NCBI GenBank assembly: GCA_035556735.1
Contig: DATMFF010000005.1
Span: 62,001 to 126,000, forward strand
Source: CANJBX01 sp035556735
Lineage (GTDB): Bacteria; Pseudomonadota; Alphaproteobacteria; Rhizobiales; Xanthobacteraceae
Reading direction: 5' to 3'
Length of the DNA stretch: 64,000 nucleotides
The position numbers were made by a program, and so were the translations under genes. Below, piece after piece: positions 24,575-32,893 of the stretch; within the stretch, counting starts at the first letter, position 1, and the number at the start of each line of letters is the position of its first letter. A model generated the notes under the pieces. That model saw only the letters and a program-made list of their open reading frames with translations, was not told the origin of the DNA and did not search any database.

Positions 24575-25789
24575 TCACGGAAGCGCCGCCTGCGGATTGA
24601 ACAGCCGTGTGATCTCACCGCCGAGAAAATCGTCGACAAAGGGCCGATAGGGGCGCACGCGCGCCTCGATCTGATCGGCAAGCTGGGGATCGGTGCGCGC
24701 CAGGTGACGATGCAGCACGTCGGTCCAGCCCAGCACGCCCGGCTTGATGTCCTGGCGCTGGCCGGTCATGGCTTCCAGACGCGAGGGATCGAAGCTCTGC
24801 TCGAATGTGAAGCGTGCGGCGCGCAGGAGCGCAGCCTCCTCGGCCGGCGTAAGAGCGACCGAGTTGGCGTCCGCCAGCGCGACCAGCCCGGCGACAGCCG
24901 CCATGGCGAAGTTCTGGTACTGCAGCGAGCGGGCGCCGCGCCTGACTTCATAGGGAAACGCGCCGCTTTCCTCGACCTGCGCAAGCGCCTTGCGCAACTC
25001 CGCCATTGCGAAATCGAGCTTGCCGCGGTCGCCGGTGATCGCGCCGACAGATCCGACCGCAACAGCGGCCCAGTTGCTGTGGTTTGCCGTGGCATCGAGC
25101 CATCGCCATTGCGGCTCACGCGGCGCCGCAGGCGGCGTGAACTCCGCCACGAGGACGTCAGCCAGCCGGGTGAACCAGGCACGGATCGCCGCAAGATCGT
25201 CCTGCGCCAGCCCCGGCTCGGCCGCGACCAACGAATAGGCATTCGCCATGGAGTAGGTCTGCCACGCAATGATCAGCGCGGCCTGCCGGTGGCCCATGAG
25301 ATCGTTGTCGTCGAGATTGCCGAGCAGCGCGCCGGCATCGGCCCAGGCCCGCAGGTTACGCACCGTGCAGGCGGCGACCTCGCGGCGCGGGGCCGTGTTG
25401 AGCAGATACATGTCGCGGAAGCGGCCGAGCTGCTTCATCAGCGCATTGGTCGGCCACACCCGCTTCGTGTAGCGGGCCATCGCCTTCTTATCGATCACCG
25501 ATCGCGTGCTGGTGGCGGCATAGAAGCCGAACAGCTTGGACATATCGACCATCGGCCGGATCGTGGAGCCGCAGCGGAACGCGCGTGTTGCGGACTTTCC
25601 GTCCGACGCGGCGAGCGCTGCCGCGCGGTCAAAGAGATAATTGAGCTTTTCGGAGCGGGTGGCCGCAAAGGCGTGGCCGGCGACGAGGCTGGCCATGAGC
25701 GTCAGGTAAACGATCGGGAGGACAGCCCGGATCGCAGGCGCACGATCGCCAAGGCTACGCGTGCTGTCGCTCACCCGCCAGATGCCCAT
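24575..25789 (-). CDS. secreted alginate-lyase-like polysaccharide lyase (PL5-type fold)
   Basis: 404 residues with an N-terminal signal peptide (YLTLMASLVAGHAFA). The (alpha/alpha) barrel residues of alginate lyase A1-III/AlgL are present: ATANHSNWAAV with Asn236-His237, then RRGARSLQYQNFAM with Arg284 and Tyr291 at the family spacing of seven, and TGDRGKLDFA. Catalysis is beta-elimination of a uronic-acid linkage in the periplasm. No alginate genes (alg44, algG, algE) are present, so the target is probably the uronic-acid-containing EPS made by this cluster, with Ugd supplying UDP-glucuronate. It lies between an acyltransferase and an FkbM gene on the same strand. Confidence 0.8.
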   Translation of the reverse strand: MGIWRVSDSTRSLGDRAPAIRAVLPIVYLTLMASLVAGHAFAATRSEKLNYLFDRAAALAASDGKSATRAFRCGSTIRPMVDMSKLFGFYAATSTRSVIDKKAMARYTKRVWPTNALMKQLGRFRDMYLLNTAPRREVAACTVRNLRAWADAGALLGNLDDNDLMGHRQAALIIAWQTYSMANAYSLVAAEPGLAQDDLAAIRAWFTRLADVLVAEFTPPAAPREPQWRWLDATANHSNWAAVAVGSVGAITGDRGKLDFAMAELRKALAQVEESGAFPYEVRRGARSLQYQNFAMAAVAGLVALADANSVALTPAEEAALLRAARFTFEQSFDPSRLEAMTGQRQDIKPGVLGWTDVLHRHLARTDPQLADQIEARVRPYRPFVDDFLGGEITRLFNPQAALP

Positions 25790-25817
25790 TCGCGACCTTC
25801 CCAGCGCGGCAGTGCCG

Positions 25818-26852
25818 CTAGCTCGTCAAACGATCGGCAGCAGGCCACCATCGCAGGACGTAGCGCTTGAACAGAATCGGCCCGGCGAGCCCGGCGGCGA
25901 AGAGAACCGCCAGCGCCAGGAGGAAATAGCCACCGCTAAACGGCAACACTTTGACGAACAGCCCCTTCGCCACGCCGATACAGATTGTGTTGAGCAGATA
26001 GATCACGAAGGCGTACTGCCCAAGGAACAGCAGCACGCTCTCCGTCTGAAGCGCGGGCAGGCGGACGATCTGGTGCAGGACGGGAATGGACAGCATACCG
26101 ATGACGAACATCGACAGAGCCGGGGGCACGTCACGCCGAGCCAGCAGGAAGCTGACACCAAAGACCAACAGCGCCACGGGAAACAAGCGCATGAACTGCA
26201 GCATGACGGCGTCGCGGTGCTGCGCGACGAGGCCACCGACGACAAAGAACACGAAATAGCGGCCGATGCGGTCGAGATAGAGCTGGTCCGGAAGTGGCAG
26301 GAGATAGGCAAGGAACGATGTCCCGAGCAGGAGCGCCATGTTCCCGCGCAGGAAAAGCCAGAGGATCGGCGTGGCCGCGACATAGACGAACAGCACAAAA
26401 ACGTACCAGATCGAGCGCGCAGCACTCGATTCCGTCTCAAAAAAGACGTGATAGATCCCGTCCGCGAGACCGTCCGGCCGATTGGCCACCTCCATGAACT
26501 GGGCGGCCACCAGCTTTCCACCGACGATGATGGCGGCGAAACAGAAGAACGGAACCAGCAGGCGCCACGCGCGCCGCTTCAGGAACGCGCTGTAGGCCCC
26601 TTCCAACGCGCGATGCGAGCCCGAGAAGAAGAATACGAAGCCGCTCAGGTACATGAAGAACGGCATGTGGAACCGATACACCGCGTACCAAAGGACGTCG
26701 TACCATTCTTGCCCCGCGGGCAACGTGCCATGCGGAACCAGATGTCCGAACACCACGAGAACGATCGCCAGGCCTTTCGCGCGATCGATGTCGAGAAGGC
26801 GGGGCTTTTGCGTTGCGGGCACGGCCGAAGGAGGAATGGCGATGGCCTTCAT
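25818..26852 (-). CDS. acyltransferase family 3-like membrane protein (second)
   Basis: 344 residues with about ten membrane helices. RLLDIDRAKGLAIVLVVFGH and YRFHMPFFMYLSGFVFFF are the acyltransferase 3 signatures (His in VFGH and the FHMPxF box), close to the OpgC/ExoZ-like branch that acylates polysaccharides. ATG 26852 is chosen; ATG 26879 would add a short polar lead. A GGGAGG stands upstream of 26852. First gene of a minus-strand operon with the lyase 28 bases downstream and FkbM behind it. The divergent neighbour is the Wzy-like gene at 27067. Confidence 0.8.
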   Translation of the reverse strand: MKAIAIPPSAVPATQKPRLLDIDRAKGLAIVLVVFGHLVPHGTLPAGQEWYDVLWYAVYRFHMPFFMYLSGFVFFFSGSHRALEGAYSAFLKRRAWRLLVPFFCFAAIIVGGKLVAAQFMEVANRPDGLADGIYHVFFETESSAARSIWYVFVLFVYVAATPILWLFLRGNMALLLGTSFLAYLLPLPDQLYLDRIGRYFVFFVVGGLVAQHRDAVMLQFMRLFPVALLVFGVSFLLARRDVPPALSMFVIGMLSIPVLHQIVRLPALQTESVLLFLGQYAFVIYLLNTICIGVAKGLFVKVLPFSGGYFLLALAVLFAAGLAGPILFKRYVLRWWPAADRLTS

Positions 26853-27066
26853 TGCGTCGGCGAGCCTCCCGCGATGCATCAAGACGCACACTTAGGTCGC
26901 ACGCCTTGGCGGATTTAAGACGACGCGGCGATGCGTTCGTCTCATCCCTGCCGCGATCGAGCGGCACACATGCATTGCGTCGGGGCAATTCATTGAATCG
27001 CCCTTCTCGCCCGTCGCGATGGTAATTTGCGGCGGCCGCATGCCGCGCCATCGTCATAGAGGGACC

Positions 27067-28290
27067 ATGGCATTCCGTCTGACGTTCATCGCCGCGATGG
27101 CCGTGCTGACGCTCAATATTTCGGCGGTGTTCAACGTCGAGAAGGCGAACCCCATCGAGAAGGCCTTCGTGATGGCGGCGAGCCTCGTTCTGCTGGCGCG
27201 CGGCAAGCTCGATCGCGCGCTGATCGCTCCGGCTCTGCTCATTTTGACGGCAACGCTGATCAGCGCGATCTTCACGACGTACCCGTACTTTTCGTGGGAC
27301 TACTATATCCGCCAACAGGTGAACCTCGCGTCACTGCTCATCTTCCTGATGACCATCCCCACCCTGCAGGATCGCGACGACTTCTTTCGCATTCTCGCCT
27401 TCGTTCCGCTCGCTCAGGTGGCGGTGGGCATCTGCTACGCCGGGCTCGGAATCCGCCCCCTGTTCCACGTCGACTCCACGATCGGAGTTCCCCGCCTGAG
27501 TGGAACCACCATCCCAGCCTTCCTCGCGGGCTTCTGCGTCGTCGGCGGTCTCGCCGCAATGTTCTATGCCGATGCCAAGGCAAAGACCTCGTACCTGTGG
27601 CTCGCCGCGGTGAACGGCGTGATTCTCCTGCTGACAGCCGGACGCATGGCCTCTTTCGTGGCACTGATCACGTGGGGGGTGGCGTTCGCGTTCGGGTTCA
27701 AGCGCAAGGCCCAGCTCAAATACTATCTTGGCCTTGCCGGAATCGTGCTCGTTCCAATCACGATCGTCCTCGCCGGCGAGCAACTGCTCACGCGCGCGCT
27801 CAGCAATGACGAGAAGAGCCGCGACGTGATGCGGCACTTCCTAGCGCACTACGTGAATACTTATCCCGAGTTCGGAATCGGACTCGGGCACCAATATACG
27901 ATCATCTCGCGCGACCTCATCGTTCAGATCGGCGCGGTGGCCGCTCACAACGAATATCTCAAATATCTCGTGGAATTAGGCTGGGTCGGCGCGTCGCTGT
28001 TCGGCCTCGGCTGGCTCTGGCTGTTCGCCGCAACATGGGCTTCGCCGATCAATATACGCAGAACCGTGTATCTCGCGTGCGTGATCGCGTTCCTGATCTA
28101 TTCCGCCACCGATAACACATTGGTGCGCAACGAGCTGTCGTTCCTGGTGGTGATCGCCGCCTATGGAACCCGGCGCGTCCTTGCAGACCGTTCACCGCTC
28201 CATGCGCCGGCCGCGCCACCCGCGAGAACGCCACGAGGTCGCCTGCGGCCACGCACTGCTCGCGATGTCATTCCGGACGCGCACGCCTGA
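27067..28290 (+). CDS. O-antigen ligase/polymerase-like protein (Wzy), cluster A
   Basis: 407 residues with about 10-12 predicted membrane helices. The Wzy_C/WaaL domain is marked by the large periplasmic loop containing FGIGLGHQYTIISRD and AVAAHNEYLKYLVELGWVG, with the conserved H-x-E-Y-L and the terminal glycine. It should polymerise the lipid-linked repeat units in the periplasm or ligate them. Start ATG 27067, preceded by AGAGGG. The C-terminal 40 residues are Pro/Arg-rich and probably cytoplasmic. It stands between the minus-strand modification operon and the GT4 gene. Confidence 0.8.
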   Translation: MAFRLTFIAAMAVLTLNISAVFNVEKANPIEKAFVMAASLVLLARGKLDRALIAPALLILTATLISAIFTTYPYFSWDYYIRQQVNLASLLIFLMTIPTLQDRDDFFRILAFVPLAQVAVGICYAGLGIRPLFHVDSTIGVPRLSGTTIPAFLAGFCVVGGLAAMFYADAKAKTSYLWLAAVNGVILLLTAGRMASFVALITWGVAFAFGFKRKAQLKYYLGLAGIVLVPITIVLAGEQLLTRALSNDEKSRDVMRHFLAHYVNTYPEFGIGLGHQYTIISRDLIVQIGAVAAHNEYLKYLVELGWVGASLFGLGWLWLFAATWASPINIRRTVYLACVIAFLIYSATDNTLVRNELSFLVVIAAYGTRRVLADRSPLHAPAAPPARTPRGRLRPRTARDVIPDAHA

Positions 28291-28448
28291 CCACATCTTC
28301 TGTCCAACAAAGCGGCAATCGCCCGCGAGAGATGCGCCGCGCATCGCACGGCGCACGGAACTTGCGCGTGTCATCGCAAGACCGCGCTCACGCCATCTTT
28401 CAAACCGAATGCTGCGCTATCGACATCGTGTGATCGCGAACACGGTGC

Positions 28449-29693
28449 ATGAGTATGACAGGACGCGCTTGCGTGATCGTCGTCGAGAATCTTCCCGTCC
28501 CTTTCGATCGTCGCGTCTGGCAGGAGGCGATCGCCCTCAAACAAGCAGGCTGGCGCGTATCCGTGATCTGTCCTGCGACCGAGCGCTATCCTCACGCGCG
28601 CGAGGAGATCGACGGGATCGTGATCTATCGCCATCCGCTTCCGGTCGAAGCGCGCGGCGCGCTCGGATTCCTGCTCGAGTACGGCGCGGCGCTGTTCCAC
28701 GAGTTCCGGCTTCTCTTGAAAGTGTCGCGGGAACGCGGATTCCATGTGATCCAAGCGTGCAATCCGCCCGACCTGATCTTTCTCGTGGCACTTCCGTTCA
28801 AGCTCTTCGGAAAGCGTTTCATCTTCGATCATCACGACGTCAATCCTGAGCTCTACGAAGCCAAGTTTGGCCGGCGCGGCCTGATGCACCGGCTTCTTGT
28901 GCTGTTCGAGCGGTGGACGTTCAAGGCCGCCGACCTCGTGATCTCCGCCAACGACACGTTTCGAGACATCGCGATCGCGCGCGGCGGCAAGCAGCCGCAT
29001 GATGTCGTCGCCGTCTATAGCGTGCCCGACCGGTCCCGCATGCGCCGCGTCGAGCCGGACCGCACGCTCCATCGGGGCCGGCGCTTCGTCTTGGGCTATA
29101 TCGGCATCATCGGCGACCAGGATGGGGTGGATCACCTCGTTCGCGCGGTGGATCACCTCGTCCGCAAGGAGGGTTTTTCCGATTTCGGGGCGGTCGTGGT
29201 GGGAGATGGCCCCGCCCTGCCCTCCGTCCGCGCCCTCGCCACGGAACTCGGACTCGACGAGCACATCACGTTCACCGGCTACCTGAGCGGCGATGCGCTG
29301 CTGCGCACCGTGAGCGCCTTCGACATCGGCGTCATCCCCGATCCCGTTAACGAGTACAACGACAAGATCAGCATGAACAAGGTCTTCGAGTACAGCGCGC
29401 TCGGCATTCCGAGCGTCGCCTATCCGCTCTCCGAGACGCGCCGCCTGCTCGGCCGCGCGGGCGTGTTCGCCGCCGGCAGCGCACCCAGCGACCTCGCCCA
29501 TGCCTGCCTGCGCGTGATGGCGGACACGGAGCTGCGGGAACGATCAGCCGCGGCTGCGGCCGCCCTGGCGGGAACCGCCTTCAGCTGGGAGCGGGAGGCG
29601 CAAAAATACGTCGGGGTGTACGAACGCCTGGTCAGCCCCCTTGCGGAAGAGCGCGCCGCCGCGGCCAGTCGACAGCCGCGCGCGACACGCTGA
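28449..29693 (+). CDS. glycosyltransferase family 4 (WbuB/WcaI-type)
   Basis: 414 residues, GT-B fold. N-terminal VIVVENLPVPFDRRVWQEAIAL contains the FDRRVW-E motif characteristic of WbuB-like GT4 enzymes; FIFDHHDVNPELYEAKFG follows, and the C-terminal domain begins at FVLGYIGIIGDQDGVDHL and carries VNEYNDKISMNKVFEYSALG, the usual KxFEYxAxGxP box. The NDK-x-S-x-NK form suggests an N-acetylamino sugar or uronic acid donor. Positions 29127-29168 encode a near-exact 7-residue tandem duplication (VDHLVRA VDHLVRK). Convergent with ugd. Confidence 0.88.
   Translation: MSMTGRACVIVVENLPVPFDRRVWQEAIALKQAGWRVSVICPATERYPHAREEIDGIVIYRHPLPVEARGALGFLLEYGAALFHEFRLLLKVSRERGFHVIQACNPPDLIFLVALPFKLFGKRFIFDHHDVNPELYEAKFGRRGLMHRLLVLFERWTFKAADLVISANDTFRDIAIARGGKQPHDVVAVYSVPDRSRMRRVEPDRTLHRGRRFVLGYIGIIGDQDGVDHLVRAVDHLVRKEGFSDFGAVVVGDGPALPSVRALATELGLDEHITFTGYLSGDALLRTVSAFDIGVIPDPVNEYNDKISMNKVFEYSALGIPSVAYPLSETRRLLGRAGVFAAGSAPSDLAHACLRVMADTELRERSAAAAAALAGTAFSWEREAQKYVGVYERLVSPLAEERAAAASRQPRATR
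29127..29168 (+). repeat. 21-bp tandem duplication inside the GT4 gene
   Basis: Two adjacent 21-base units (29127-29147, 29148-29168) both start GTGGATCACCTCGT and differ only near the 3' end. They keep the frame and encode VDHLVRA and VDHLVRK. It may be a recent in-frame microduplication, or the family's normal helix. Confidence 0.6.
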
Positions 29694-29707
29694 CAGGCTT
29701 CTCCCGA

Positions 29708-31075
29708 CTAAGCCTTCGCGAGACTCGCCCGCCCAGCCGGAACGAAGGCCGGCATGCTCGGCGTCGGCGACGACGTCCGGCCGACGCTGTCGTAGATGAA
29801 GCCATGACGCGCCATCTCGTCCGGCCGATAGATGTTGCGCAGATCGACGATCACCGGGCATGCCATGGCATCACGCAACCGCTCCAGGTCGAGCGCGCGG
29901 AACTGCTCCCACTCGGTCATGATCACGAGCGCATCGACATCAGCCGCGCAATCGTAAGGATCGCTGAAGTACACGACATCTTCCAGGACCTGCTTCGCCT
30001 GCTCCACTCCCTCGGGATCGTGCGCGTGAACGCGCGCACCCAGGTCCTGCAGCGCCGTGACCAGCGTGATCGACGGCGCCTCGCGCATGTCGTCAGTATT
30101 GGGTTTGAAGGTCAGGCCCAGCATCGCCACCGTCTTGCCGCGCAGGGTCCCGCCGAAAATCCGCGCGACCTTGCGCGCGAGGGCGCGCTTGCGCTGCTCG
30201 TTCACGGCCAGAACGGTCTCGACGATGCGCAGAGGCGACTCGTTGTCCTGTGCCGTCTTGATCAGCGCGCGCGTATCCTTGGGAAAGCATGATCCACCGA
30301 ACCCGGGGCCCGCATTCAGGAATTTCGTGCCGATGCGGTTGTCCAGGCCGATGCCGCGTGCAACCTCCTGCACGTCGGCGCCGACCCGCTCGCAGAGGTC
30401 GGCGATCTCGTTGATGAAGGTGATCTTCGTCGCCAGGAACGCGTTGGCCGCGTATTTCGTGAGTTCGGCGGTGCGCCGGCTGGTGAACAGGATCGGAGCC
30501 TGGTTGAGATAGAGCGGACGGTAGATGTCGGCCAGCACCTTGCGAGCTCGCTCGTCGTTGGTGCCGACCAGGATTCGGTCGGGATGCTTGAAATCCTGGA
30601 TGGCCGCCCCCTCCCTCAGGAACTCCGGGTTCGAGACAACCGCGAACTCCACGCCCGGACGGCTCTGCGCAATGACGCGCTCGACTTCATCGCCCGTACC
30701 GATGGGGACCGTCGACTTGGTGACCACGACCGTATAGCCGGTGAGAGCCGCCGCGATCTCACGCGCGGCGGCATAGACGTAACTGAGGTCGGCATGACCG
30801 TCGCCGCGGCGCGAGGGCGTGCCGACCGCGATGAACACCGCATCGGCCTCCGCCACCGGACGGGCAAGCTCGGTCGTGAAGCCGAGGCGGCCTGACCTGA
30901 CGTTGTCGGCGACGATCCGGTCCAGGCCCGGCTCGAAAATCGGAATTTCGCCACGCTCGAGCGCGGCGATCTTGGCTGCGTCCTTGTCGACGCAAGTGAC
31001 GTGATGCCCGAAATCCGCAAAGCACGCGCCGGACACGAGCCCGACGTAGCCAGTTCCGATCATGGCGATGCGCAT
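29708..31075 (-). CDS. ugd: UDP-glucose 6-dehydrogenase
   Basis: 455 residues. NAD-binding GTGYVGLVSGACFADFG at residues 7-23; ALERGEIPIFEPGLD (the central loop); VVVTKSTVPIGTG; SNPEFLREGAA; TSRRTAELTKYAANAFLATK; and the catalytic Cys263 in GPGFGGSCFPKDT. It oxidises UDP-glucose to UDP-glucuronate, giving the uronic acid for the EPS. The related GDP-mannose dehydrogenase is less likely because the pattern is that of bacterial UDP-glucose dehydrogenases, although manC in the cluster keeps it open. Convergent with the GT4 gene, with only 14 bases between the stops. Confidence 0.93.
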   Translation of the reverse strand: MRIAMIGTGYVGLVSGACFADFGHHVTCVDKDAAKIAALERGEIPIFEPGLDRIVADNVRSGRLGFTTELARPVAEADAVFIAVGTPSRRGDGHADLSYVYAAAREIAAALTGYTVVVTKSTVPIGTGDEVERVIAQSRPGVEFAVVSNPEFLREGAAIQDFKHPDRILVGTNDERARKVLADIYRPLYLNQAPILFTSRRTAELTKYAANAFLATKITFINEIADLCERVGADVQEVARGIGLDNRIGTKFLNAGPGFGGSCFPKDTRALIKTAQDNESPLRIVETVLAVNEQRKRALARKVARIFGGTLRGKTVAMLGLTFKPNTDDMREAPSITLVTALQDLGARVHAHDPEGVEQAKQVLEDVVYFSDPYDCAADVDALVIMTEWEQFRALDLERLRDAMACPVIVDLRNIYRPDEMARHGFIYDSVGRTSSPTPSMPAFVPAGRASLAKA

Positions 31076-31345
31076 CGCTGACCTTTCTGTCTGTTGGGTC
31101 GATAGGGTCGAGGGGGTGGTCGTCAGATCATGCAGGTTCTGGCCGCAACAAAAAGGCTCTTTTGTGGGCAGCAGCGAACATCCGCAGGCACGTGCGCCTC
31201 ATGCGCGCGGCGCCTCCTCGCTCCGCGCGCGTTCACGCAACGCAGGCGGCGATCCATTCGCTGACGGCGCGGGCGGCATGCACGATGCGCGCATCGACAG
31301 GCATGGACCGCGGTAAGGTGATGCAGAGCATCCGCGTTGCGGATA

Positions 31346-32623
31346 TCACCAGAACCGGAGACGCCGGATCTCGATATAGGCGAGCGAGAAGCCCGCAAAA
31401 TGGAACAGCAGTTCGCCAGCCAACAGCGCATAGATGCCGAACACGTCGATGAAGACGTAGCTTGCTGTAATCCCCAGGACGGCGCTGAGCGTGACGATGC
31501 GCGCCATCGGAAGATAGGCGCCGAGCGCCGCCAGCCCCTGCACGAGCATCATCGACAATGAGGCGGTGAGGACGGTGGGGGCGAACAGCAACAGCAAGGA
31601 CGCCGCCCGGCTGAAGTTCGAAGCCGGCGCGGCGGACGCCGCGAGCGCAATCACCACTGCCCCGAGCGTCATGATCAGTGAGCAATACAACGTGATCTTC
31701 TGCGCCGAGAAGATGCCGAGAAAGCTTTGATGCTCACGCAGGGACAGCTTTTGCACGAGCGCTGGAAAGTCGATGCGCAACAGGAAAACGATGATCGTAG
31801 CCAGTGCAATGATGAGCTGCTTGACGTAGGCGAAGACCGCCGTGGTCTCGGCACCGAGATATGCGGCGCTCAACAGCAGCGCGCCGCGCGAGTTGAGCTG
31901 TCCGGGCAGCAATTGGAAAAGCAGTGCGACGCCGTCGCGCGCTGCGCGCCGCAGCCCGGCCGCAGTCACCCGGCGCAGGCGCGGAGGCTGACCTGCCGAC
32001 GTCAGCGCTGCCCACTGTGCCGCAACGGTCAACCCGCATCCTATGGAAAACGCTCCACCGAGCATGACCCCGGCGGATGCGGTCGGCTCAGGCGGGCCCA
32101 GCAGCAGCGCCCCGGCGGAGGCGGCGTAAGTGATCGCGCCACAGAGCCCTCCGAGCCCGCTCAGCTTCAGGCCGTCAAGCAGACCCCCGCCGTTGCAGGA
32201 CCAGATCAACCAGCCGGGAAGACAGAACAGCAGATAGTTGCGCGAGAACGCGTCGGGCGTCACGCCAAGGGCATAGGCCGCCGCGGCCGCGCCCACCGCG
32301 CCCGCGAGCAGGGATCTGAACAGGCTCGTCTCCGAGAAGGTCGACCAGATGTCGCCTGCCGCGCCCATGCCTGTGCGCGCGGTCTCGCGCGCGAGGATCG
32401 TGCTGGCTCCGGAATCGACTACAAGGACCGCCAGTGTGGACACGGCGTAGTGCGCGCTGAAAGTCGAGAGCAGGGCGAAGCGGCCCTGCGCGAGAAGCCA
32501 GGTCTGCGCCGCGAAGACGGTGCCCTGGCCGATCCCCATTCCGGCAATCAGCAGGCCGAGGTTGAATGCGCGCTTCCAGTGTTCACCGTCGGCGGGCCGG
32601 GACGTTCGAGCTGCCTGCAACAT
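31346..32623 (-). CDS. polysaccharide flippase-like membrane protein (Wzx-type), cluster B
   Basis: 425 residues, about 12 membrane helices. The first 70 residues (LLIAGMGIGQGTVFAAQTW, YAVSTLAVLVVDSGASTIL) follow the flippase helix 1-2 pattern; the remainder (LLSAAYLGAETTAVFAYVKQ, RAASLLLLFAPTVLTASLS, MARIVTLSAVLGITASYVFI) fits the PST/MurJ-like MOP layout. It is less canonical than the flippase at 19487, and the assignment is inferred from helix number, composition and location. It is divergent from the Wza-like gene at 32894; a 270-base promoter region lies between. Confidence 0.68.
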   Translation of the reverse strand: MLQAARTSRPADGEHWKRAFNLGLLIAGMGIGQGTVFAAQTWLLAQGRFALLSTFSAHYAVSTLAVLVVDSGASTILARETARTGMGAAGDIWSTFSETSLFRSLLAGAVGAAAAAYALGVTPDAFSRNYLLFCLPGWLIWSCNGGGLLDGLKLSGLGGLCGAITYAASAGALLLGPPEPTASAGVMLGGAFSIGCGLTVAAQWAALTSAGQPPRLRRVTAAGLRRAARDGVALLFQLLPGQLNSRGALLLSAAYLGAETTAVFAYVKQLIIALATIIVFLLRIDFPALVQKLSLREHQSFLGIFSAQKITLYCSLIMTLGAVVIALAASAAPASNFSRAASLLLLFAPTVLTASLSMMLVQGLAALGAYLPMARIVTLSAVLGITASYVFIDVFGIYALLAGELLFHFAGFSLAYIEIRRLRFW

Positions 32624-32742
32624 CGGTCGTCACCGGACGCCCGCGGGCGGGCGCGACCGCGCGGCGTTTCTGTCGGCACATCGGTGTGCCGTCCTGCCGC
32701 AGCGGATCGCGGCAAAAACCGCGTAACGCAGCCACATCATCG

Positions 32743-32833
32743 AAACATGACATGCGGACGGCCTGTGACCATTCGGCAACGGGCGCCGGCGGCCACCCTA
32801 ACCCCGGGCGAAATGTTATGGATTGTCATGTTT
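32743..32833. promoter_or_regulatory. 10-bp inverted repeat in the divergent cluster B promoter region
   Basis: AAACATGACA at 32743-32752 and TGTCATGTTT at 32824-32833 are exact complements, 71 bases apart. One lies closer to each of the divergent genes (flippase and second Wza), as expected for two sites of one dimeric regulator. Confidence 0.4.
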
Positions 32834-32847
32834 ACGTAACATTATAA

Positions 32848-32870
32848 ACGGTATCTGCGCGCAGTACCGT
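32848..32870. promoter_or_regulatory. near-perfect 23-bp palindrome before the second Wza gene
   Basis: ACGGTA, one extra T, the 10-base palindrome CTGCGCGCAG, then TACCGT. It ends 23 bases before the ATG, so it would overlap the promoter or the mRNA leader. An operator or a leader hairpin are both possible. Confidence 0.4.
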
Positions 32871-32893
32871 GTTATAAGTCAGTGCGAGTAGCT

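Noticed and set aside
24212..25870. 552-codon plus-strand frame
   Set aside because: Opposite the alginate-lyase-like gene, whose signal peptide and catalytic residues are clear.
29708..31075. GDP-mannose dehydrogenase (algD) reading of the ugd gene
   Set aside because: An AlgD role was considered because of manC and the alginate-lyase-like gene, but the motif pattern is that of UDP-glucose dehydrogenases and no alginate polymerisation genes are present.
31148..31170. A/T hairpin in the ugd upstream region as a terminator
   Set aside because: The stem is about six A/T pairs and is upstream of ugd rather than after a gene in the right orientation, so it is too weak to call.
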